From: Micromonospora inyonensis
GTDB lineage: Bacteria > Actinomycetota > Actinomycetes > Mycobacteriales > Micromonosporaceae
Reading direction: 5' to 3'
NCBI RefSeq assembly: GCF_900091415.1
Contig: NZ_FMHU01000001.1
Coordinates: 1,922,001 to 1,986,000, forward strand
Length of the DNA: 64,000 nucleotides
The notes under the pieces are model-generated. The model made no database searches, was not told the DNA's origin, and was given only the letters and a program-made list of their open reading frames with translations. Made by a program: the position numbers and the translations under genes. Positions 26,761 through 36,492 of the stretch are shown here, piece by piece. How positions within the stretch are numbered: position 1 is the stretch's first letter; each line of letters begins with the position of its first letter.

Positions 26761-27404
26761 CGCCGCCATCCGACGCACCGGCCGGTCCCGGACCGGTCCG
26801 CCAGCTCTCCCTGTTCGGTACGGAGGCGGCCGACCCGTCCCCCGCCGACCTGGCCGGGCTGCTCGCCGGGCCGGCCGAGATCGTCCGGATGGGCGGCACC
26901 GCCCGACTGTCGGTCGTGGTGGACGTCGCCTGGCGGGTGCACGTGCTCGTCGCCGAGCTGGCCCGACGCGGGGTGCACGCGAGCTGGGAGGCGACCGGGG
27001 ACCGGTACCGCGTCCGTACCTCGTACACCAGTGTCCTGGCCCCGCTCGCGGCTGCCTGGCTCCCCGACGCCGACGGCCCGGCGGCCGGTCCGGACCTGGT
27101 GCGCAAACGCCCGCCGGTCGCCTTCCACCTCAACGGCCGCCGGCTGCGGCTCTGGCTGGCCGCGGCGGGTGTCGCCGAACCGTCCGGCTTCCGGCTGCAC
27201 CTCGGCCCGGCCGACGGGCCCTGCCGGGCGCCGGTCGGGCGGGCGCTGGCCGCGATCGGGCTCCCCGGGGTGTTCCTCGATGCCGGGGTGGACGGGCCGA
27301 CGTACCGGATCAGTGGTCGGCGCCGGTTGGCCCGGTTGGCTGAGCTGGTCGGGGACCGTCCGGCCGCCGCGCCGGCGGCCGAGTGGCCGTCCGGCCCGAC
27401 CTGA
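26751..27404 (+). CDS. Conserved hypothetical protein upstream of topA
   Basis: A 217-residue soluble protein starting at a GTG inside the lipoprotein gene's end. Near the start it has GPVRQLSLFGTEAADPSPAD, where QLSLFG is reminiscent of the PCNA/clamp-binding or SF-LF tail motifs of DNA-processing proteins. Two repeated-looking halves follow (RLSVVVDVAWRVHVLVAELA, then RAPVGRALAAIGLPGVFLDA). No family is recognised; a DNA-linked role is only suggested by the neighbouring topA. Confidence 0.65.
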   Translation: MSLTPPSDAPAGPGPVRQLSLFGTEAADPSPADLAGLLAGPAEIVRMGGTARLSVVVDVAWRVHVLVAELARRGVHASWEATGDRYRVRTSYTSVLAPLAAAWLPDADGPAAGPDLVRKRPPVAFHLNGRRLRLWLAAAGVAEPSGFRLHLGPADGPCRAPVGRALAAIGLPGVFLDAGVDGPTYRISGRRRLARLAELVGDRPAAAPAAEWPSGPT

Positions 27405-27827
27405 ATCGATCACCCGGCGTGTTCGATTGCCCGCAGAAAGTGCGAACCGGACCGTGGTCGTGACCCGGGGCGTGTTTCGAAACGATCTTCCCGGCCCGCT
27501 CGGGACTGCTCTGGCCTGCTGTCGGGTAGGGGACAGCCGGTGGTCGGGCGGCGTCCCCGGGTGAGCCCCCGGGGGGTCGGTCACGGGTCGACGTTCGACA
27601 CAGTGACCCGCCCGAGGGCGGATCCGCGGTGTACGGTGACGCCGTCCGGCACATGCGTCCGCGCCGCGTCGGGAGGCGACCGCCGCTGTCGGGTGGCTTC
27701 GCCGCCCACGAAACCCCGAATGCGGGCGGCGCGTTACGTTGGACATCCGGACCGCCGGCGGCCCGGGACCACGGCGGTGCCGCCCGGAGGCGGTCGGGCC
27801 ACGATCAGGAGTGAGGTCGCAGGAGAC
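27405..27827. other. Leader of topA, no gene seen
   Basis: No supported small gene is found in 423 bp. The region has the usual GC content and several weak -10-like hexamers (TACGTT near 27736), none convincing. A long leader before topA would allow supercoiling-sensitive control, but nothing specific is visible. Confidence 0.4.
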
Positions 27828-30650
27828 GTGCCGAGCAACGCCAGGACCACCCGTCTGGTCATCGTCGAGTCACCGGCGAAGGCCAAGACGATCTCGGGCT
27901 ACCTCGGCCCGGGATACGTCGTGGAGGCCAGCTTCGGGCACGTCCGCGACCTGCCCCGCAACGCCGCCGACGTGCCGGCCAAGTACAAGGGCGAGCCCTG
28001 GGCCCGGCTCGGGGTGGACGTCGACAACGGCTTCCACGCCCTCTACGTGGTCTCCGCCGACCGGAAGCAGCAGATCACAAAGCTGATCCGGCTGGCCAAG
28101 GAGGTCGACGAGATCCTCCTCGCCACGGACGAGGACCGCGAGGGCGAGGCGATCGCCTGGCACCTGGTGGAGACGCTCAAGCCCCGGGTGCCGGTCAAGC
28201 GGATGGTCTTCCACGAGATCACCAAGCCGGCGATCCAGGCGGCGGTGGCCAACCCGCGCGAGATCGACCGCGCCCTGGTCGACGCCCAGGAGGCCCGGCG
28301 GATCCTCGACCGGCTCTACGGCTACGAGGTCTCCCCCGTGCTCTGGAAGAAGGTCATGCCGAGGCTCTCGGCGGGCCGGGTCCAGTCGGTGGCCACCCGG
28401 ATCGTGGTGGAGCGCGAGCGGCAGCGGATGGCCTTCCGCAGCGCGGAGTACTGGGACATCCTCGCCACTCTCGCGGTGGCCGAGCCGGGCCAGGGGCCGC
28501 GCACCTTCCACGCCACCCTGGTCGCGCTGAACGGCGACCGGATCGCCACCGGCAAGGACTTCGAGCCGACCACGGGTCGCGTCCGGCCGGGCGCGGGTGT
28601 GGTCCACCTCGACTCGAGCGGAGCGCGCGGGCTCGCCGCCCGCCTCGAGGGGCGGCCGTTCACCGTCACCCGGGTCGAGGAGAAGCCCTACCGTCGCCGC
28701 CCGTACGCGCCGTTCATCACCTCCACGCTCCAGCAGGAGGCCGCCCGTAAGCTGCGCTTCTCGTCGCAGCAGACGATGCGCACCGCGCAGCGGCTCTACG
28801 AGAGCGGCTACATCACCTACATGCGTACCGACTCGGTGAACCTGTCGGAGACCGCCATCGCGGCGGCCCGTCAGCAGATCGTCGAGCTGTACGGCGAGCG
28901 CAGCGTGCCGCCGGAGCCGCGTCGCTACACCGGCAAGGTGAAGAACGCGCAGGAGGCGCACGAGGCGATCCGCCCCGCCGGGGACAACTTCCGCACCCCG
29001 GGGGACGTCGCCAAGGAACTCTCCGGCGACGAGTTCAAGCTCTACGAGCTGATCTGGCGGCGCACCATCGCCTCGCAGATGACCGACGCGGTCGGCTCCA
29101 GCGTCTCGGTGCGCATCCGCGCGGTCTCCAGCGCGCAGGAGGAGGCCGACTTCGGCGCGACCGGCAAGACCATCACCGACCCGGGCTTCCTGCGGGCGTA
29201 CGTCGAGTCGAGCGACGACGAGAACGCCGAGGCCGAGGACGCCGAGCGCCGGCTGCCCAACCTGGCGAAGGACCAGCCGCTCACCGCCGACGAGCTGGCC
29301 GCGCAGGGGCACCACACCCAGGCGCCGTCGCGCTACACCGAGGCGTCGCTGGTGAAGGCCCTGGAGGAACTGGGCATCGGCCGGCCGTCGACGTACGCGT
29401 CGATCATGCAGACCATCCAGGACCGGGGGTACGTCGTCAAGCGCGGCCAGGCGATGATCCCGTCGTTCCTGGCGTTCGCGGTAATCGGACTGATGGAGCG
29501 GCACTACCCGCGCCTGATCGACTACGACTTCACCGCCAGCATGGAGAACGAGCTGGACGAGATCGCCGGTGGCGACCACGCGGCGGTCGACTTCCTCACC
29601 GCGTTCTACTTCGGCAGCACCAACGGTGCCGGCGACCAGGACATCGCCCGCTCCGGCGGGCTGAAGAAGCTGGTCACCGAGAACCTCACCGAGATCGACG
29701 CGCGCAGCGTCAACTCCATCCCGCTCTTCACCGACGACGAGGGCCGGGAGGTGGTCGTCCGGGTCGGCCGGTACGGGCCGTACCTCCAGCGGGCGGTGCC
29801 CGGCGAGGCCCCGGCGGGGCCCGCCGAGGGCGAGGAGGGCGGTACCCCCGGCGACCGGGCGCCGATCCCGGAGGGGCTGGCTCCTGACGAGCTGACCCCG
29901 GAGAAGGTGCACGAGCTGTTCCTCGGCGGCGGCGGTGAGCGCAAGCTCGGCGACGACCCGGCGACCGGGGAGCCGATCCTGCTGAAGTCCGGCCGGTTCG
30001 GCCCGTACGTGGCCAGCGGCGAGCGGAAGTCCTCGCTGCTGCGCTCGCAGTCGCCGGACACGCTGACCTTCGACGAGGCGCTGAAGCTGCTCAGCCTGCC
30101 CCGGCTGGTCGGGGTCGGCCCGGGGGGCGAGGTCTTCGCCAACAACGGCCGCTACGGGCCGTACGTGAAGCAGGGCGAGGAGTTCCGGTCGCTGGACTCC
30201 GAGGAGAAGATGTTCACGGTCACCCTGGACGAGGCGCTGGCCCTGCTCGCCGCCCCGAAGACCCGGCAACGGCGGGCCGCCGCGCCGCCGCTGCGCGAGA
30301 TGGGCGTCGACCCGTTGACCGAGAAGCCGCTGGTGATCAAGGACGGCCGGTTCGGCCCGTACGTCACCGACGGCGAGACGAACGCGTCACTGCGGCGCGG
30401 GCAGACACCGGAGGCGTTGACCATCGAGGAGGCCTCCGAGATGCTCGCCGAGAAGCGGGCGAAGGGGCCGGCGCCGAAGAAGACCGCGAAGAAGACCACG
30501 GCGGCGAAGAAGGCTCCCGCCGCGAAGAAGGCCACGGCGGCCAAGAAGACCACCGCCGCGAAGAGCACCGCCACGAAGAAGGCCACCCCCGCCAAGAAGG
30601 CACCGGCGAAGAAGGCCGCGCCCCGCAAGGCGGTCGCGGACGCGGAGTAG
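27828..30650 (+). CDS. topA: DNA topoisomerase I
   Basis: A 940-residue type IA topoisomerase that relaxes negative supercoils. The TOPRIM domain begins LVIVESPAKAKTISGYLG and continues with TDEDREGEAIAWHL. The catalytic Tyr is at about 331 in GYITYMRTDSVNLSE. The C-terminal part has repeated domains with GRFGPYV-type signatures in place of zinc fingers, and a long Lys/Ala-rich tail (KKTAKKTTAAKKAPAAKK repeats), as in mycobacteria and other actinobacteria, which aids processivity. GTG start with AGGAG very close. Confidence 0.96.
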   Translation: MPSNARTTRLVIVESPAKAKTISGYLGPGYVVEASFGHVRDLPRNAADVPAKYKGEPWARLGVDVDNGFHALYVVSADRKQQITKLIRLAKEVDEILLATDEDREGEAIAWHLVETLKPRVPVKRMVFHEITKPAIQAAVANPREIDRALVDAQEARRILDRLYGYEVSPVLWKKVMPRLSAGRVQSVATRIVVERERQRMAFRSAEYWDILATLAVAEPGQGPRTFHATLVALNGDRIATGKDFEPTTGRVRPGAGVVHLDSSGARGLAARLEGRPFTVTRVEEKPYRRRPYAPFITSTLQQEAARKLRFSSQQTMRTAQRLYESGYITYMRTDSVNLSETAIAAARQQIVELYGERSVPPEPRRYTGKVKNAQEAHEAIRPAGDNFRTPGDVAKELSGDEFKLYELIWRRTIASQMTDAVGSSVSVRIRAVSSAQEEADFGATGKTITDPGFLRAYVESSDDENAEAEDAERRLPNLAKDQPLTADELAAQGHHTQAPSRYTEASLVKALEELGIGRPSTYASIMQTIQDRGYVVKRGQAMIPSFLAFAVIGLMERHYPRLIDYDFTASMENELDEIAGGDHAAVDFLTAFYFGSTNGAGDQDIARSGGLKKLVTENLTEIDARSVNSIPLFTDDEGREVVVRVGRYGPYLQRAVPGEAPAGPAEGEEGGTPGDRAPIPEGLAPDELTPEKVHELFLGGGGERKLGDDPATGEPILLKSGRFGPYVASGERKSSLLRSQSPDTLTFDEALKLLSLPRLVGVGPGGEVFANNGRYGPYVKQGEEFRSLDSEEKMFTVTLDEALALLAAPKTRQRRAAAPPLREMGVDPLTEKPLVIKDGRFGPYVTDGETNASLRRGQTPEALTIEEASEMLAEKRAKGPAPKKTAKKTTAAKKAPAAKKATAAKKTTAAKSTATKKATPAKKAPAKKAAPRKAVADAE

Positions 30651-30654
30651 CGCG

Positions 30655-30699
30655 GATCGTGGTGGCGACGGGCCCGGAGGGCCGTTCGCCACCACGATC
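30655..30699. terminator. Bidirectional terminator between topA and the oxidase gene
   Basis: GATCGTGGTGGCGA pairs perfectly with TCGCCACCACGATC, with a further inner GGGCC/GGCCC pairing. It lies between two convergent genes. Confidence 0.75.
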
Positions 30700-30706
30700 A
30701 CGTCGG

Positions 30707-32023
30707 TCAGGGGCCGAGGACGCGGGTCAGGTAGGGGTTGGCGAAGACGCGGGCGGGGTCGAGGGTGTCCCGGAGGGCCTGGAAGTCCGCGAAACGGGGG
30801 TAGGTGGGGGCGAGCGACGCCGCGTCACGGTAGTGCAGCTTGCCCCAGTGCGGCCGACCCGCCAGCCCCCGGGCCACCTCCTCGAACGCCCGGAAGTACG
30901 GCTCGTACGGCATGCCGACGTACTGGTGGACGGCGATGTACGCGGACTCGCGCCCGTACCCGTGCGACAGCCAGATGTCGTCCGGCGCGGTGAAGCGCAC
31001 CTCGGCCGGGAAGAGCACCGGGAACGGCAGCCCGTCGACGATCCGCCGGAGCGCGTCCAGCGCCTCGCCGAGCGCGGCGCGCGGCAGGGAGTATTCCATC
31101 TCCACGAAGCGGACCCGGCGCGGAGTGCAGAAGATCTGATCCGAGCGGCCGGTGTAGCGGCGTTCGGTCAGCGCCCGCGCGCTGACCGCGCTGATCGCCG
31201 GGACCAGCCGGTACGACGCCCGGCCCAGCCGGCAGGCCCGCTCGAAGACGGTGTTCGCCAGGAACTCGTCGTCCAGCCAGCCCCGCCACCCCGGCAGCGG
31301 ACGGTCGTCGACGGCCACCCGGTCGTTGGTCTTGACCTGCACCCGGTCGGTGTACGGGAACCAGTAGAACTCGACGTGGTCGTGCCCGTCGACCAGCGCG
31401 GGCAGGTCGGCCAGCACGTCGGCCAGCCGCGCCGGTCGTTCGTGGGCGAGCAGCGTGAAGGCGTCCACGCAGCGCAGCGTCACCTCGGTCAGGACGCCGA
31501 GCGCGCCCAGCCCCACCCGGGCGGCGGCGAACACCTCGGGATTCTCGTCGGCGGAGCAGCGCAGCACCTCCCCGGTGCCGGTGACCAGGGTCAGCGCCTC
31601 GACGGCGGTGGCCAGGCAGCCGAGTCGCGCGCCGGTGCCGTGGGTGCCGGTGGAGATCGCCCCCGCGATGGTCTGCGCGTCGATGTCGCCGAGGTTGGGC
31701 ATGGCCAGACCGTGCCCGGCGAGCAGCTCGTTGAGCGCCCGTAGGGTCATCCCGGCCGGTACGGTGACCAGCTGGCGCTCCCGGTCCACCCGGGCCGGCT
31801 CGGCGAGGCCGGCCAGCTCCAGCCGGTGCCCGTCGGTGGCGGCGATGGCCGTGAAGGAGTGGCCGCTGCCCACCGGCCTGATCCGGACGCCCGCCCCGGC
31901 GGCGGCCCGCACCGCCTCGGCCACCTCGCCGGTGTCGCGTGGGCGCGGCACCGCCGCGGCGACGCTGCGCTGGTTACCCGCCCAGTTTGTCCAAGCGGTG
32001 CCGACCGTGACCGTCCGCGTCAT
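30707..32023 (-). CDS. FAD-linked sugar-lactone oxidase (D-arabinono-1,4-lactone oxidase family)
   Basis: A 438-residue flavoprotein of the VAO/aldonolactone oxidase family. The FAD-binding part includes VRIRPVGSGHSFTAIAATDG, where the His of GSGHS may carry covalent FAD, and MPNLGDIDAQTIAGAISTGT. The C-terminal ALO domain has the HWGK motif in GRPHWGKLHYRDA. The likely reaction is oxidation of a sugar lactone or related polyol with O2 or another acceptor. The ATG at 32023 has GGAGG upstream. It is divergent from a TetR regulator that may control it. Confidence 0.87.
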   Translation of the reverse strand: MTRTVTVGTAWTNWAGNQRSVAAAVPRPRDTGEVAEAVRAAAGAGVRIRPVGSGHSFTAIAATDGHRLELAGLAEPARVDRERQLVTVPAGMTLRALNELLAGHGLAMPNLGDIDAQTIAGAISTGTHGTGARLGCLATAVEALTLVTGTGEVLRCSADENPEVFAAARVGLGALGVLTEVTLRCVDAFTLLAHERPARLADVLADLPALVDGHDHVEFYWFPYTDRVQVKTNDRVAVDDRPLPGWRGWLDDEFLANTVFERACRLGRASYRLVPAISAVSARALTERRYTGRSDQIFCTPRRVRFVEMEYSLPRAALGEALDALRRIVDGLPFPVLFPAEVRFTAPDDIWLSHGYGRESAYIAVHQYVGMPYEPYFRAFEEVARGLAGRPHWGKLHYRDAASLAPTYPRFADFQALRDTLDPARVFANPYLTRVLGP

Positions 32024-32162
32024 CTGCGCCTCCGTACGCCAGGGAACCATCAGAACGTCGTGCCTGGTAAACACCACATCGCCGGCCCGATCGTTGATAC
32101 CGGTAGCGTCACGCTTCGGTGACGTGCAGAAATGTTCATCCGTCGAAGGGGGGTGGCGTCGA

Positions 32163-32900
32163 GTGTCCACACCAGCCGCCACGACCGGGCCGCTGCGCAG
32201 GGTTCCGGTGCAGGGGCGAAGTGTCGCGCGGGTCCAGCGGATGCTGGACGCCTGCGCCGAGCTCGTCGACGAGGTGGGGTACGAAGGGCTGACCACCACT
32301 CTCCTCGCCGAGCGGGCCGAGGTGGCGATCGGATCGGTCTACCAGTTCTTCCCGGACAAGCGGGCGATCGTGCAGGCGTTGACCCTGCGCACGATGGAGT
32401 CCTACCTCCAGCGGCTCGACGCGCGGTTCGCCTCGGACGATCTCACCGAGTGGTGGGACGGCGTCGACGCGGCCATCGACGAGTACATCACGATGCACCG
32501 CACCGTCCCCGGATTCCGTACCCTGCACTTCGGCGATGTGGTCGACCTGCACCTGCTCGACGAGCAACGGGACAACAACGGCGTGATCGCCGACCAGTTG
32601 GCCCGGGTGCTGACCGAGCGGTTCGGTCTGGCCGACGGGCCCCGGCTGCGGTTCATCCTGGAGATCGCCGTCGAGGCGGCCGACGCGTTGATCAAGCTCG
32701 CGTTCCGCCGCCAGCCGGAGGGGGACGAGCGGGTGCTGGACGAGGCCAAGGCGCTGATCCGGGAGTACCTGCACCGCCAGGTCAAGGCAAACGCCGCCGA
32801 GCCCGACGACGCGGACGACAGCGGCAGCTCCGGGGAGAGCGCGAACACCGACGGGCGTGCCGGTGCCTCGGCCGCCACGGTGGCCGCCGACGCCGGCTGA
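32163..32900 (+). CDS. TetR-family transcriptional regulator
   Basis: A 245-residue repressor-type protein. The N-terminal helix-turn-helix reads RMLDACAELVDEVGYEGLTT then LLAERAEVAIGSVYQFFPDK, the TetR signature. The C-terminal ligand-binding half is helical, ending in a disordered Asp/Ser/Ala-rich tail. The GTG follows a G-rich Shine-Dalgarno. The gene is divergent from the lactone oxidase across 139 bp, a classic regulator-target arrangement. Confidence 0.88.
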   Translation: MSTPAATTGPLRRVPVQGRSVARVQRMLDACAELVDEVGYEGLTTTLLAERAEVAIGSVYQFFPDKRAIVQALTLRTMESYLQRLDARFASDDLTEWWDGVDAAIDEYITMHRTVPGFRTLHFGDVVDLHLLDEQRDNNGVIADQLARVLTERFGLADGPRLRFILEIAVEAADALIKLAFRRQPEGDERVLDEAKALIREYLHRQVKANAAEPDDADDSGSSGESANTDGRAGASAATVAADAG

Positions 32901-32911
32901 CGCCCGCCCGG

Positions 32912-34120
32912 TCACAGGAACGCCCATCCCGCACCCCGGTAGGTGGGGACGCTCGCCACGACCGCGTCCCCGTCGACCAGATGCAGCTCGTTCACCCGTT
33001 CGCAGACCTCGCCGGCCTTGGCGTGGCGGAACCAGACCCGGTCACCCACCCGGAGCCGGTCGGCCGCCGCGCCGGTCAGCGGGGTCTGCACCTCACCCGC
33101 GCCCTCGGTGCCGACCAGCCGCAACCCGGCCGGCAGCCAGGGCCGGGGGAGCCGGCTGGGCTCGGCGGGACCGGAGGCGATCCAGCCACCGCCGAGCACC
33201 GTGGCCACCCCGGGAGCGGGTCGGCGGACCACCGCGCAGGCGAAGAACGCCGCCGGGGTGGGGCGCCAGGCGCGGTACGCGTCGAAGAGCGCCGGCCCGT
33301 ACAGCCCGGATCCGGCGGTGACCTCGGTGACCGCCGGGTCGGCGCTGGTGGCGGCGATGCTGCCGGTGCCACCGCCGTTGACGAACTCCAGGTCGCCGTG
33401 CGCCCGGACGGCGTCCACCGCCGCGCCCCGGCGGGCCAGCAGTTCCCGGTACGACCGGCGCTGCACCGCCCGGATCGCGGTGCCCCGCAGCGCCTGTCCG
33501 GGCGGGGCGTCGCCCAGCCCGGCGATCTGCGCCTCGTACGCCATCACCCCGACCAGCCGGAAGCCGCTCCGCCCGGCGACAACGGCGGCGAACGCCCCGG
33601 CCGCCGCCACGCTGTGCACCGGGGAGCGGCGCACGCCGACGTGCACCCGTCCGCGCAGCGGTCGCCAGGAGGCGTCCAGGTCGAGGCAGACGCGCAGGTC
33701 GGGGCGGTGCCCCGGGCCGGTCACCGCGTCGACGAGGTCGAGTTGCGCCGGGTCGTCCACCATCAGGGTCACCGCCGTGGCGAGTTCCGGGTCGCCGGCC
33801 AGTTCGGCCAGGGCCGCCCGGTCGGCGGTCGGGTACGCGACCACCACGTCGTCGCTGACGCCCGTGCGGACCAGCCGGATGGCCTCGGGCAGGGTGAACG
33901 CCAGCACGCCCCGCCAGCCGGGCCGGTCGAGAACCCGGGTGAGCAGGTCGCGGCTGCGGACCGACTTGCTGGCGACGCGGAGCGGCTTGCCGGCGGCCCG
34001 GTCGACCAGCGCGGTGGCGTTGGTGTCGAAGGCGGCCAGGTCCACGACGACGAATGGCGGGTCGAGGTGGGCGGTCGCCCGGTCGAGGCGGTCGCGGAGC
34101 AGATCGCGTTCGATGGCCAC
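32912..34120 (-). CDS. PLP-dependent amino acid deaminase/aldolase (fold type III)
   Basis: A 402-residue enzyme of the D-threonine aldolase/alanine-racemase-barrel type. The PLP Lys lies in PLRVASKSVRSRDLL after PPFVVVDLAAFDTN. Later motifs include VNGGGTGSIAAT, TEVTAGSGLYGPALFD and the C-terminal beta domain RLRVGDRVWFRHAKAGEVCE with His/Cys for a metal. The family cleaves or deaminates D-3-hydroxy amino acids such as D-threonine or D-serine; the exact substrate is unknown. It starts at GTG and is convergent with the TetR gene. Confidence 0.8.
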   Translation of the reverse strand: MAIERDLLRDRLDRATAHLDPPFVVVDLAAFDTNATALVDRAAGKPLRVASKSVRSRDLLTRVLDRPGWRGVLAFTLPEAIRLVRTGVSDDVVVAYPTADRAALAELAGDPELATAVTLMVDDPAQLDLVDAVTGPGHRPDLRVCLDLDASWRPLRGRVHVGVRRSPVHSVAAAGAFAAVVAGRSGFRLVGVMAYEAQIAGLGDAPPGQALRGTAIRAVQRRSYRELLARRGAAVDAVRAHGDLEFVNGGGTGSIAATSADPAVTEVTAGSGLYGPALFDAYRAWRPTPAAFFACAVVRRPAPGVATVLGGGWIASGPAEPSRLPRPWLPAGLRLVGTEGAGEVQTPLTGAAADRLRVGDRVWFRHAKAGEVCERVNELHLVDGDAVVASVPTYRGAGWAFL

Positions 34121-34260
34121 GTGAGCACGCTAACTGTGGGAACGGCTAATGCGAAACACCCTCGTGTCCGACCTGACGTGTGGTGGCGGTGCGTCCAGGC
34201 CCTAGGCTCGCGAGCAGCAGGATGTCACTGGGTGGGATGACTGCCCACCGCGACTAGAGT

Positions 34261-36492
34261 GTGACACCGGGGAAGCCCAGTGATGGGCCGGCACGTGGAG
34301 GTACGGCCATCGAAAGCCAGAAGAACGGCGAGTCGGCCGGCGTGTCGTCGCCGAACCAGGTCGACCGGACGGGCTACGCCGCCCTGCGCTCGGTGCTGCG
34401 GATCCGGCCGTTCCGCCGGCTGTGGATCGTGCTCGGCGCGGCCTCGTACGGCGACTGGCTCGGTCTCCTCGCCACCTCCATCTTCGCCGCCGGCCAGGTC
34501 GAGGGGAGCACCGCCAAGGGTGCGGCGTTCGGCACCGTCATCGCGATCCGGCTGCTCCCGGCCCTCGTGCTCGGCCCCATCGCCGGGGTCTTCGCCGACC
34601 GGTTCGACCGGCGCTGGACGATGGTCATCTGCGACGTGCTCCGCTTCCTGCTCTTCGCGTCCATCCCGTTGGTCGCGCTCCTCGGCGCCAGCGGTGGCGT
34701 GGTGGTCGGCTGGGCGACGGTGGCGACCTTCCTGATCGAGACGATCACCCTGCTCTGGATCCCGGCCAAGGAAGCCGCGGTGCCGAACCTCATCCCGCGC
34801 GCCCGGCTGGAGATGGCCAACCAGCTCACCCTGATCACCACCTACGGCCTCACCCCGATCATGGCCGCGCTGAGCATCGCGGTGCTCGACGCCAGCGTCC
34901 GGGCCGCGACCGGTGGCGAGGTGCCCTCCTGGTCCGAGCCGGCGAAGCTCGCGCTCTGGTTCAACGCCCTCTCCCGGCTGGCCACCGCGCTGGTGGTGGC
35001 CTTCGGCATCAAGGAGATCAGCCAGGGGCAGGCGAGCGAACAGGCGCGCACCGAGCAGAGCATGCTCCGCCAGTTCAAGGACGGCTGGCGGTTCATCGGC
35101 CGGACCCCGCTGGTACGCGGGCTGGTGCTCGGCATCTTCGGCGCGTTCGCCGGTGGCGGCATCGTGATCGGCACCGCCCGCTTCTTCGCCGCCTCCCTCG
35201 GTGCCGGTGACGCCGCCTTCTACCTCCTCTTCGGCGCGATCTTCGTCGGCCTGGCGATCGGCATCGGCGGCGGTCCGATGATCGTCCGGGACCTGTCCCG
35301 GCGGCGCTGGTTCGGCATGAGCATCGTGCTCGCCAGCGCGTCCGTGCTGGCGCTCGCCTTCGCCATCCACCTCTCCATGGCGATGCTCGGCGCGATCCTG
35401 GTCGGCGCGGGTGCCGGCATGGCCTTCCTCGCCGGTACCACCCTGCTCGGCGGGGAGATCGCCGACGAGGTCCGGGGCCGGGTCTTCGCGGTGGTGCAGA
35501 TCGGCACCCGACTCGTGCTGATCTTCGCCATCGCGCTGAGCAGCCTCCTGGTCGGCGTCGGTGGCTCCCGGGAGCTGCGCATCGCCGACCTGGGCATCTC
35601 GATCTCCTCCACCCGGCTGCTGCTGCTCGCCGCCGGCCTGGCCGGCATCTTCGCCGGGATCAGCGCCTTCCGGCAGATGGACGACAAGAAGGGCGTCCCG
35701 GTCCTCGCCGACCTGTGGGGCTCCATGCGGGGGCGTCCGCTCACCCCGGCCGAGCCCTTCGTCTCGTCCGGTCTCTTCGTGGTCTTCGAGGGCGGCGAGG
35801 GTGCCGGCAAGTCCACCCAGGTCACCCGGCTCGCCGAGACCCTGGGCGGGCAGGGGCGCGAGGTGGTGGTCACCCGGGAGCCCGGGGCCACCCCGGTCGG
35901 CCAGCGGATCCGCACCCTGCTGCTCGGGGCCCCCGGCTCGGACACGCCGTCACCGCGCGCCGAGGCGCTGCTCTACGCCGCCGACCGGGCGCACCACGTG
36001 GCCACCGTGGTCCGGCCCGCGCTGGTACGCGGCGCGGTCGTGGTCAGCGACCGGTACGTCGACTCCTCCCTGGCGTACCAGGGGGCCGGGCGGACCCTGC
36101 CGGTCGACGAGGTCTCCTGGCTCTCCTCCTGGGCCACCGGCGGCCTCAAGCCCGACCTGGTGGTGCTGCTCGACGTGGACCCGCGCACCGGTCTGTCCCG
36201 GGTCGCCGCCCGGGGCGGGGAGACCGACCACGTCGAGGCCGAGTCGATCGCCTTCCACGAACGGGTCCGGTACGCCTTCCTCGACCTCGCCGCCGCCGAC
36301 CCGAAGCGCTACCTGGTGCTCGACGCGTCCCGCCCGGCCGAGGAGATCGCCGCCCAGGTTGCCGGACGGGTCGGGGAGATGCTGGTCGACCCGTCCGCGA
36401 TCGTGCACCCGGCTCCGGCGAAACAACCGGACACCTCGACGCAACCGGAGTTATCCGACGCGGAGCTGGTGACGATGGAGCAACGCCCCTGA
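34261..36492 (+). CDS. tmk: Fusion of an MFS-type membrane domain and thymidylate kinase
   Basis: A 743-residue fusion. Residues about 30-480 form an MFS-like membrane domain with roughly ten to twelve helices (LWIVLGAASYGDWLGLLATS, GIVIGTARFFAASLG, GAILVGAGAGMAFLAGTTLL). Residues about 505-715 are dTMP kinase: FVVFEGGEGAGKSTQVTRLA (P-loop), VVVTREPGATPVGQRIR (DRX-like), VVVSDRYVDSSLAYQGAGR. It makes dTDP for DNA synthesis. Such fusions are known in actinobacteria; the reason is unknown. The start is unclear: GTG at 34261, GTG at 34342, or possibly a non-canonical ATC at 34309 that alone has a well-placed GGAGG. Confidence 0.9.
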   Translation: MTPGKPSDGPARGGTAIESQKNGESAGVSSPNQVDRTGYAALRSVLRIRPFRRLWIVLGAASYGDWLGLLATSIFAAGQVEGSTAKGAAFGTVIAIRLLPALVLGPIAGVFADRFDRRWTMVICDVLRFLLFASIPLVALLGASGGVVVGWATVATFLIETITLLWIPAKEAAVPNLIPRARLEMANQLTLITTYGLTPIMAALSIAVLDASVRAATGGEVPSWSEPAKLALWFNALSRLATALVVAFGIKEISQGQASEQARTEQSMLRQFKDGWRFIGRTPLVRGLVLGIFGAFAGGGIVIGTARFFAASLGAGDAAFYLLFGAIFVGLAIGIGGGPMIVRDLSRRRWFGMSIVLASASVLALAFAIHLSMAMLGAILVGAGAGMAFLAGTTLLGGEIADEVRGRVFAVVQIGTRLVLIFAIALSSLLVGVGGSRELRIADLGISISSTRLLLLAAGLAGIFAGISAFRQMDDKKGVPVLADLWGSMRGRPLTPAEPFVSSGLFVVFEGGEGAGKSTQVTRLAETLGGQGREVVVTREPGATPVGQRIRTLLLGAPGSDTPSPRAEALLYAADRAHHVATVVRPALVRGAVVVSDRYVDSSLAYQGAGRTLPVDEVSWLSSWATGGLKPDLVVLLDVDPRTGLSRVAARGGETDHVEAESIAFHERVRYAFLDLAAADPKRYLVLDASRPAEEIAAQVAGRVGEMLVDPSAIVHPAPAKQPDTSTQPELSDAELVTMEQRP

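Noticed and set aside
27870..30269. Reverse-strand open frame of 799 codons
   Set aside because: Shadow of topA.
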